Positions 12,233-20,667 of a stretch of 27,167 nucleotides of DNA are shown here, in pieces. Position 1 is the stretch's first letter. Every line of letters starts with the position of its first letter. The DNA is from Conidiobolus incongruus B7586 (taxonomy: Eukaryota; Entomophthoromycota; Entomophthoromycetes; Entomophthorales; Conidiobolaceae), in contig JNEM01007375.1 of assembly GCA_000697335.1 (NCBI GenBank), positions 1 to 27,167 on the forward strand, in the 5' to 3' direction. Under the pieces are notes generated by a model, which saw only the letters and a program-made list of their open reading frames with translations, did no database searches and was not told the DNA's origin. The position numbers and the translations under genes were made by a program.

Positions 12233-12896
12233 ACGGACGTTTCATACTGATCCTATTGTCATCACCCATATATTTTTTCTTTGGAATAAATTATCATTTT
12301 TCAATACTTGACAATTTATATTCAGTTTTTAACCATATTTCAATATATATCAAATTTCATATACCATCGAATTTACCCATATTAACAATTTAATTATAGT
12401 TATTTACTCTATCAATTCAAGTAATTATATTCTATATCAATTATAATAAATTTAAAGTAAATGAAAGGTTATTATCAATTAAAATTTTATTAAAAAATTG
12501 AAATTGATAATTTATTTTTTTTTGATTTCATTAATTAATTATAACTTATAAATTTATTAAATTTGAATAAAGTTCAAAAATTATTCATTTAATGAATTTA
12601 TAATAATGGCTATTATATTACTAACCATAATATTGAATTTTAGAGACTATCTATTGGGTCCTAAAAACAAACAATTATCAAGTTTTATTAAGTGGAAAAA
12701 ATACTCAAGATAGAGAATAATATTCACACATATTCAAAATTTCAACTTATCAATTCTAAAATTTACACAAGTTGTGAGATTATTGATAAGAATTAGTGAT
12801 AATCAATTATTTAAAGCAATGCAATTTAATATTAAATAAGTCGTCTGATTTTTATTATCTAATAAAATATGAATCAATTGTTAACAAACTGTGTTA
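12233..12896. other. Convergent intergenic spacer
   Basis: 664 bp between the 3' ends of eIF3a and the ZnT6-like gene. It is AT-rich with no gene visible; it holds both 3' UTRs. Confidence 0.55.
12285..12290 (+). terminator. Candidate polyadenylation signal of eIF3a
   Basis: AATAAA lies 53 nt after the eIF3a stop, in a slightly less AT-biased stretch than the DNA beyond. The motif is easily found by chance in this composition. Confidence 0.35.
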
Positions 12897-14285
12897 TTAA
12901 TGGTAATGGTGGTGGTGATGATTGCCAATATGTTGATTTTGATATTGGTTTGTAATAACATAATGATCATCAGTGCTAATTTGAAGAATCAAATGATCTA
13001 AGATATTCTCCCACTTGGAGTAGATATCGTTAAAAGCGCTCCCCTCATCAATCATGGAAGGATTGATGGTAACTTTTAAACTACCGATAAATTCGCCATA
13101 AGAATTTTTCCAAAAGTGCTCTCTTTCCACCTTAGTGACGAACGGTAATCTATGAATCTGTATGGTGTTTTAGGGTTTAATCATTGCTATATTTGGGATT
13201 GGCTATTACCTCCATCAATGACTGATTAATTGGTTCTGATATTTCTTCAGGCAATGTCTGAAGTAGGATCATAGACAGTGTGATACAAGGAGGCCCCGTC
13301 AAATAAAAGATCACACCAGCTTGGATAAGAGATAAATAAGCATCCAATTGAGTGGGATCAACACCAAAGTGGAATCCAAACATAAAGAATACGGTAACAA
13401 GACCCATTGCTACAGTTGTCAAGTTGTAAGGATTTAAAATTTGGCGTTTGTTTTCACTGCCATAACGACTATATCTAGCAGTGTGTTCTCTGTAAAATCG
13501 AACTATAGAATATATTAATCAATTAGAATAAAAAATAATATGAATATAATTACCTAACCAAAGTTGCCAATGATTAGAATAAATCAAACCCGAAGCAAAA
13601 GTCACACCACAGCAAATTAAGACTAAGGCAACACCAAAAAAACTATACAAAAACAAGCCAATTAAAATTATTATCATTAATATGCGATTGATTTGAATGT
13701 TACTTTGTAAGTCCAAAACTATAAGCAGTAGCCAACAAGTCTTCAGAATTAGACGATTCCGATAATAAAATAGTTTCGAGAGACTCTTTAAGCATATTGA
13801 TAGCTGCAAATAATATATATAATAAATTCACGAAAGTGAATAAAATTTCAAATCGCTTTAACCTAAGACCTATTAGAATATTACAGATATCAAATAATTG
13901 AAATATTACCCGTATGGATAACTTGCGGAAGGACCCGACAAATCGTCATAACTCATTAAGACTTGAGATACGAGCTGGTTCATAAGACCGAAACCGTCGA
14001 ATATAACGATATAACCAAAACCTGTTAATGCTAAATTACACATTAAACATTATTCTAAACATTATGATTGATAAAATTACTCAAACTCTCGTTGTACAAA
14101 GCCAAACCCAATGTAGAAAACCCAACCAAGAGGTGAAATAGAGCCCAATACAACATATTTCTGTGAGGGGAACTAAATCTTGGGATGATATACATTGCTA
14201 ACTGAAACAAAGACATTTTATCCTTTGGATTCGTCCTCAAACTTGGAAGATCCGAATTATGCCCCAAATGAATATTCGTATTCAT
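12897..14285 (-). CDS. Cation-diffusion-facilitator protein of the ZnT6/Zrg17 type
   Basis: Exons on the minus strand are 14081-14285, 13910-14030, 13704-13862, 13554-13642, 13210-13502 and 12897-13157; introns are 50, 47, 61, 51 and 52 nt, all GT-AG with matching phases, giving 375 residues. The order matches human ZnT6: a first membrane helix (YWALFHLLVGF), then YIVIFDGFGLMNQLVSQ, then SYPYG joined across intron 2 to LKRFEIL (SFGFERLEVL in ZnT6), further helices, TLPEEISEPINQSL, and the cytosolic domain ending VEREHFWKNSYGEFIGSL (ZnT6 VRNEHFWxxxFGSLAGSV). The His and Asp that bind zinc in helix 2 of active family members are replaced here by Gly83 and Gln87, and helix 5 lacks them too. As for ZnT6 and Zrg17, this suggests a non-transporting partner of a ZnT5/Msc2-like subunit that supplies zinc to the secretory pathway. 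The C-terminus carries a cluster of six His residues. Confidence 0.85.
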
Positions 14286-15954
14286 ACTATATTATATTTT
14301 TTGTTCTTAAATATTTTATTAATTAACAATTAGGAATAAGAGTGATAATAATGGCTTTTAAATAATATTGACAAATTAGAATAGATAGGGTGATTTGATC
14401 ATATTTTCAATAATGGAATTTAATATAATGAACTTAATCAATCTTATAATGATTTATATCTCTATAATTTGAATACATGTAATTTGATTAGTCAAAATAG
14501 GTTGGATGTGGCAAGAATTCTAATTAGTGATTTGACTTATTAGATTGGGATTATTAATAAGTAGGTGAAATAATGATATTCTAAAATTGGTTAATTTCTA
14601 TATTATTAGCTCTTTTCTTGAAATTTTGCGAATTTTTGGATAAATTTAACAATTGAATTCAAAATAAAATTATTATAGAATTTTTATACTGATTCAATTA
14701 TATATTTCAAATTTTAAATTTATTTATCTGCAATATTAATTTATATTATAAAATCTATTAAAACTTAATAAATCAAAATTGATTTATAACCTAGATATAT
14801 ATTACGCAATATTGATTGACAAAATTTTCCATTATATACAACTGAGAAATTTTCGATATTTGATTAAATTATTTAATCTATTTATTATCTATAATATCAA
14901 TTACCAGATTTTGAAGTTTAGGACATAATAAATTGGAGATAAAAATATTTGAAATTTAAAATTTTGTACTTTTGAGCGAATGTATGCTATCTACTATACA
15001 TTAATAACTTGATTATAGCTAGATAAATGTAATAAAAATATATATTCGTCGAGTAATCATAATTATAAAATCTTTAATAGTAATTTCTGTAACTATTCGA
15101 AATTATTTTCAATTTAAGGTCAAATAACTATCTTATAAAAAACCTCAATTGTCAGTATTCATCAAAAAAGTGTGTATTGTTTGAACATTGAAATTAAAAA
15201 ATATAATTTATATAAAATTTTATTATTTTAATTGGGTTTTATAATTTTAAACAATTTTCAATTAATTTTGAAAATTAAGATCAAAATTTTATTAATATTA
15301 ATCAGTTATGTCTTAATAAAAATATAATTTTCCATAATATTAAAAATATCATATTTTCATTAACATTAATCTTTTGCAATAATTCATAGTAAAAATATTT
15401 TTCTAATCAATTATTCAATATTAATTCATTATATTGTTATACTCTTATATTGAAAATTATAAAGTCTTTGTTAATGATGAACACTAACAATTGCATATTT
15501 TCGTCATAGGTAATATTATTTCATATTATTAATGTAAGAACAAATATCGAAATAACTGGGAGAATGGAGCAGTTTTCTTGTTCCAATGAAAGCTGGTAAA
15601 GTCTAGTAACAATAATCAAAATCATAATAGAATTGGTTGTTGATCTTTAATAATATTAATCAATTTTAATATGTGTCATAACTAGCTGAATATATTACTG
15701 GTGATCTATATTCTATATTCTAGGTTACTTAGTTACTTGAGATGACAATATTAATTGAACTGATACAAAAAATTCAAAGTATCCAAAACTAGGTTATTAG
15801 TATCACTAATCCACATTGGAAATGAACAAGTTGAAAAATGGAGCTAATAAATGGATGAATGTTATGTTATATTCTTAATAAAAAAATAGCTTACAGTTAT
15901 AAACGGAGCAAATTATTTAATTGAATAATTGTGTTGAGTACAGTAATATTAGAT
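14286..15954. other. AT-rich intergenic stretch upstream of the ZnT6-like gene
   Basis: About 1.7 kb between two minus-strand genes. It contains the promoter of the ZnT6-like gene and the 3' UTR of the peroxiredoxin gene. A part near 15540-15850 is less AT-biased and more complex than its surroundings but has no open frame and no homology I recognise; it could be a very old gene remnant. Confidence 0.5.
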
Positions 15955-16603
15955 TTAAGCAGTCTTGGAGAGGTATTCCTTAATACCTTCTTGGGTGGTC
16001 TTGAGACCATCTTGACCCTTTTGCCAGTTAGCGGGGCAGACCTCACCATGCTTGTCAGTGAATTGAAGAGCTTCCAAGAGACGGAGGGTTTCGTCGACGG
16101 AGCGACCGACAGGAAGGTCGTTGATCTGCATAATACGAACGTTTTGTTCGGGATCGATGATGAAAAGACCACGGAAGGAGACACCTTCTTCATCGATGTG
16201 GACTCCGTAGGCCTTGGAGATCTTGTGGGAGGGATCAGCGATCAAGGGAATGCTCAAGGGGCCGACACCACCTTCAGAGCGGGGAGTGTTGGTCCAGGCC
16301 AAGTGAGAGTATTCAGAGTCGGTGGAGCAGGCCAAGAGGACAGTGTTGGCAGCGTCGAATTCAGCTTTCTTTTGATCGAAAGCGATGATTTCGGTGGGAC
16401 AGACAAAAGTAAAGTCAAGAGGGTAGAAGAACAAGACGACGTACTTACCCTTATAGTCAGCAAGGTTGATGGTTTCGAAAGCACCATTGACGAGAGCGGT
16501 AGCAGTGAATTGAGGAGCGGGTTTACGGATTTCGACGGCTATGATCAGAAAATTGGGTTACTTTATAGTATCAAATATTTTATTTATTATATTACTTACG
16601 CAT
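15955..16603 (-). CDS. TSA1: Typical 2-Cys peroxiredoxin (Tsa1 type)
   Basis: Thiol peroxidase that reduces hydrogen peroxide and organic peroxides using thioredoxin, usually cytosolic. Exon 1 (16600-16603) is only ATG plus one C; a 61-nt GTAAGT..AG intron (16539-16599) follows; exon 2 is 15955-16538. The joined protein has 195 residues, one fewer than yeast Tsa1. The peroxidatic cysteine is C48 in DFTFVCPTE, the resolving cysteine is C169 in GEVCPANW, and the conserved Arg124 and the PxxxT/C site are in place. The GGLG loop linked to sensitivity to over-oxidation reads GGVG (91-94), and the C-terminal Tyr-Phe motif reads Tyr-Leu (190-191). The start is set by the N-terminal family match (VEIRKPAPQFTATAL), which needs the tiny first exon. 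Codons are strongly C-ended, consistent with high expression. Confidence 0.95.
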
Positions 16604-18925
16604 TTTAAATTTACTATATAATTTCTAGTAGATCAATGTAATGAAGGGTACTGAGATGAAGAGAGGTATTTATAGTATTATTGACATCATATTGATCACT
16701 CAATCCACCAAGTTTATCAAATTACACACGTAAAAGTGAATTCATGGCCAGGATTTTTAATGCATGGAGTCTTAAAAATCGTTCCAAATATAGTCCAAAT
16801 CATTAAAAATTTCAGGAGATTGAATAAATTGAATTTAGCAAATATTCAAAATTGATATTTACAATGCATTGTAATCATTATTCAAAAAACATATCAATCA
16901 AAAATAATATATTATAAATTTTTAGCTTATTCTTTATTCTTAAATAGGCTAGTTATAATAATATATATATTATATTGTATTAAATAAAAGAGAAGTTAGT
17001 TTGATTGATTCCAATATCATATTAAAAATATTAACTCAAGTAATTTTCATTAGTCAAAATATCTAATAAGATATCAATTTTTTGTGATGCTGCTTTAAAA
17101 ATGTAATTAAAATACATGAATTTTCCCTAAAACTCAGACATCATTTTATCATAATTATTCAATAATTATTTATTGTTCAAATTTATTGTAAGAGTTCCTT
17201 GAATAAAATTCAATATATTACGATATACCGATTTTGATAATTTTTAATAGTTTAATATGCTTCTACAAAATAATCTAATACTATATCCCAATATACTAAC
17301 AAAAGTATAAATTGTATTTTTGACTAATAACTAACAGATTATTCAAATTATTTACTGGGTTGTATAATATAATTATTTATTTATAATGATATGTTTTGGA
17401 TTTTTTTCGAGAAATTTTTAAATAATATTCTGAATAAACAAATTTGATTGAATAACCATGATGCAATGGTGTCCTAGTTTCGCTAATAAATTATGTACAA
17501 AGTTATTCTAATTATTTATAGTTATAACTCATCGAACGAACAATATACTCCAAGCTTCAATCAATATTTAATTTTATATTTTTTATCAATCTTTATAGAT
17601 TATAACTGCCTGTACAATTATTCATGCGCTTAGTTTGATCAAATATGCAATTTCATTAATACTGGCTATTGTGAAAACTTAGAATAAAACATTAAATGCA
17701 TTCCAAATAATAGCTGAAATCAATTCTAGAAAAATCATTTGACCAAAATTTTCAGTTAGCAGTATGACTAATTTTTACACAATGTTTAGCCAATCACAAG
17801 AGCAACTTGATTAATATGAATTTTGGATAAGTGGTATTTTCAAAATTTGAGAATTTGATCAATATCCTCTGAAATCCCCAAAATATTTACCCATTATTAT
17901 TTATCAATTTTAATTCGTTAAGATTACTCAAAATTCTGAAATTTATTCAAAAATTATCTCAACATTCAATTAAGATTACTAATATATACAAATTCTGCAT
18001 AGTTTTTGTATTGGTTTATTTAATTCAATAGAAATCCTTTGAAATCTCAATTTGTTCAAATTTATTTGATTATGTGTAAAAATAACCCTATTCATTTTCA
18101 ATTTTTGCGCTTTTTATTAACGAAATAACTAACCATCATATTACATATACTTAAAATCCATTGGAACCATATAGTTGAAGTGATCTATTCCCAATTGTCA
18201 TCTAGAATTATTTAATTCTTTTATTATTACTATGGTCAACTAATTTTCAATTATATCCTGAAATTAATCAGATAATTCATTATCTGATTCAATCTAGTTT
18301 AAATTTTACTGCATGAATATGAAAAAGTTACATATATGTTAATTGTATCATTTTGTCGAGTGGTAAAAAAATCTAATTACTATCGATTATTAATATGCTA
18401 TGTATTCAATCTATAATATCAATAATAATACAGTATAAGTAATAATTTAATGTTTGGTTTGAAATATTGTAATATTGATATACTAATCAATTTAATAAAA
18501 TGATTAATAGCTTCATTTAAGTTCTTTATGTAAGAATTCTTCAATATTAATAAATATGAATTAAAAACATATTTGATAAAGAGAACAAATAGAGATTATA
18601 TTATTACTAATGAATATCAGATTAGTTGGACTAATTTTAAACTATAAAATAATAATCAAATAACATTAGTATTATAATAATTATCAATATTTATTAATAA
18701 AATAGAATTCCAATTGTAACAATTGTTTTAATTTTAAATGGTTCAAAAATAAAATATTTAAAGGAAAAAATAAAGATTTATGAGATAAAATTAAATATTT
18801 GATATATAAAAGTTGAGAAATCAAAAGTCAGTTTTAGATCAATTAAAATCGATATAAGCTAATCTCAAATGATTCGTATATTAGTCATATGGTAATGAAA
18901 AATAATGTCTCCTACTCTGGATTAG
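16604..18925. other. AT-rich intergenic stretch
   Basis: About 2.3 kb between the start of the peroxiredoxin gene and tRNA-Pro. The peroxiredoxin promoter lies at its left end. I see no other gene, RNA gene or element in it. Confidence 0.55.
16669..16674 (-). promoter_or_regulatory. Candidate TATA box of the peroxiredoxin gene
   Basis: TATAAA on the minus strand, about 66 nt before the ATG, lies in a local stretch richer in G and C than usual here (16640-16670). Spacing is plausible for a strongly expressed gene with a short 5' UTR. In such AT-rich DNA the motif alone is weak evidence. Confidence 0.35.
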
Positions 18926-18997
18926 GGCTCGATGGTTTAGTGGTATAATTCTCCCTTAGGGTGGGAGAGGTCCTGGGTTCGATTCCAAGTCGAGCCC
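18926..18997 (+). tRNA. tRNA-Pro (anticodon AGG)
   Basis: 72 nt, no intron. The acceptor stem GGCTCGA pairs perfectly with TCGAGCC (18990-18996), followed by discriminator C. The anticodon stem CTCCC/GGGAG is perfect, and the loop TTAGGGT gives anticodon AGG, read as Pro. The D-arm keeps the TAGTGGTAT loop and the T-loop is TTCGATT, so internal A and B boxes for RNA polymerase III are present. The T-stem CTGGG/CCAAG has one G-A mismatch at its third pair. Confidence 0.93.
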
Positions 18998-19468
18998 ATA
19001 CATATTCACCTTCATCCCATTTTTATTCTGCTTAATTAGTTATCTTCTTCATTTCAATTTTTTAGAATATTCTATATTGTTTTTCACTAACTATCAGATT
19101 TTTTTGTCATTGGTTCATTCAATTAATTTTTTGATTTTAAAAATTATTAGATCATAAAGGGATAACCAATTTTTCTAAGATAAACCAAATTAGTAAACTT
19201 TTGATTAAAATTGATAATTAATATTCCAATCAAAAGTTGATGATAAACAATGACTTAGTTGTATTAAAACAAAATATAAAAAGAAGGGTCAGTAGTTCAA
19301 AATTATCATATTTTGGATAGTATTGACAAAATTGATTATATTGTAATAGATAAACTATATAAAAAGTTAAAATTACAATAAATTATTAAGTTGATAAAAT
19401 TATTCAAGGTATTGTAAACTATAATTGAGAATATTATTTATTTTATTATTATAAAAAAATAATCTAGA
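18998..19468. other. Spacer between tRNA-Pro and ACR3
   Basis: About 470 bp, AT-rich, containing the tRNA trailer and the ACR3 promoter. No other gene is seen. Confidence 0.5.
19020..19024 (+). terminator. RNA polymerase III terminator of tRNA-Pro
   Basis: A run of five T, 22 nt after the tRNA end, is the first run of four or more T downstream. Confidence 0.6.
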
Positions 19469-20587
19469 ATGGCTGGGTCTATAGATTTAAATTCTTCGGA
19501 GTTTAACGTTCAAGATAATCACAATCCCAAAGACTTAGAAAAGCATACCAATTCCTCCAACTTCAACCAAGAATCCGAGTTACCAAAACTCAATTTTTTC
19601 GATCGATACCTATCCATTTGGATTCTAATTGTAATGATACTGGGTGTAGTCACTGGTTACTACGCTCCCAACTTCCAGAATAGCTTAGAAAGTTTCGAGA
19701 TACTTGATGTTTCTTTACCAGTAGCTTTTGGTCTTTGGTTTATGATGTATCCTGTGCTGGTGAAGGTGGACTATTTAGCGCTGAAGCACATTGCTGATGT
19801 TAAATCTATAGGTCTGAGTTTGTTACTGAATTGGATCTTAGGTCCTCTCCTATGTTTGGGCCTCGCGTGGGCAACTTTACCAGATCTCAAAGGATACAGA
19901 AACGGTGTGATCATGGTAGGTCTCGCCCGATGTATCGCAATGGTCCTAATTTGGAACGAACTAGCAGGAGGTAACAGGGAATTTTGTACCTTATTAGTCG
20001 CAATCAATAGTATTTTACAAATTATTTTATATTCTCCACTCAGTATTCTATATATTCAAATTATTGGCAATAGCCACGTCGAAAGTGTGAGTTATTGGTT
20101 AGTATGTCGTAGTGTACTCATATTTCTGGGTATTCCATTATTACTCGGTATTATTACTCGATATTTGGTGATCTATTTATCTAGCCGGGATTGGTTCGAA
20201 GCCAAATTTTTAAAATTTGTCAGCCCTTTAGCTCCTGTTGCACTACTGTGGACTATCTATGCAATGTTCACACTCCAGGGTTACAATATCATTAACAATA
20301 TTGGTAACGTTTGTCGCGTTGCTGTGCCTATGATCCTCTACTTCGTCACCATGTGGTCGGGTACGTTTGGCATATGTCATTATTTGGGATATAATTATGA
20401 GCTCACTGTGACGCAGGCATTTACAGCTTCTAGTAACAATTTCGAATTGGCCATTGCTGTAGCTGTAGGTACTTGGGGCGTTAGGAGTGAGGAGGCATTA
20501 GCTGCAACCGTAGGACCATTAACTGAAGTCCCAGTATTATTAAGTCTCGTTTACGTTGCTAGGTTTATAAAACGTCGTTATTATTAA
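19469..20587 (+). CDS. ACR3: Arsenite efflux transporter ACR3 (BART superfamily)
   Basis: Plasma-membrane carrier that exports arsenite, usually in exchange for protons. Single exon, 372 residues, within the usual fungal ACR3 range. After a hydrophilic N-terminus of about 40 residues come roughly ten membrane helices. Family signatures include FDRYLSIWI at the first helix, PVLVKVDY (95-102), GLARCIAMVLIWNELAGG (151-168) with the conserved arsenite-binding cysteine C155, SSNNFELAIAVAVG (321-334) with conserved Asn and Glu326, and GPLTEVPVLL near the end. No arsenate reductase or arsenic regulator is visible within the window. The stop is only 80 nt from the stop of the convergent kelch gene, so their 3' UTRs probably overlap. 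Reading frame and key residues look intact, so I expect a working gene. Confidence 0.95.
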   Translation: MAGSIDLNSSEFNVQDNHNPKDLEKHTNSSNFNQESELPKLNFFDRYLSIWILIVMILGVVTGYYAPNFQNSLESFEILDVSLPVAFGLWFMMYPVLVKVDYLALKHIADVKSIGLSLLLNWILGPLLCLGLAWATLPDLKGYRNGVIMVGLARCIAMVLIWNELAGGNREFCTLLVAINSILQIILYSPLSILYIQIIGNSHVESVSYWLVCRSVLIFLGIPLLLGIITRYLVIYLSSRDWFEAKFLKFVSPLAPVALLWTIYAMFTLQGYNIINNIGNVCRVAVPMILYFVTMWSGTFGICHYLGYNYELTVTQAFTASSNNFELAIAVAVGTWGVRSEEALAATVGPLTEVPVLLSLVYVARFIKRRYY

Positions 20588-20607
20588 TTTTTGATATAAT
20601 ATAATCC

Positions 20608-20613
20608 AATAAA
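20608..20613 (+). terminator. Candidate polyadenylation signal of ACR3
   Basis: AATAAA, 21 nt after the ACR3 stop, within the 80-nt convergent spacer. Low information given AT content. Confidence 0.3.
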
Positions 20614-20650
20614 CACCATATTAATAAATCAAATATATTAAATCCAATAA

Positions 20651-20656
20651 TTTATT
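20651..20656 (-). terminator. Candidate polyadenylation signal of the second kelch gene
   Basis: AATAAA on the minus strand, 12 nt beyond the kelch stop and inside the spacer shared with ACR3. Low information given AT content. Confidence 0.3.
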
Positions 20657-20667
20657 TAAGTTGATAG

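Noticed and set aside
11367-12311. A long second frame (+) overlapping the end of eIF3a, Lys/Pro/Leu-rich
   Set aside because: It is a by-product of the Glu/Lys/Ala-rich coding of eIF3a. Its composition follows the eIF3a codons, and it has no family features.
13863-13909. Acceptor seven bases earlier (AATAG) for intron 2 of the ZnT6-like gene
   Set aside because: It leads straight to a stop; the later CTTAG acceptor restores the family motif YPYG-LKRFEIL.
15931-16608. Plus-strand frame of 225 codons through the peroxiredoxin gene
   Set aside because: The minus strand encodes a complete peroxiredoxin with both cysteines; the plus-strand frame is its shadow.
18925-18998. tRNA-Pro boundaries one base wider with an acceptor GGGCTCG/CGAGCCC
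   Set aside because: That pairing needs an extra base between T-stem and acceptor stem. Starting at 18926 gives a standard 72-nt tRNA with discriminator C, like other eukaryotic tRNA-Pro.
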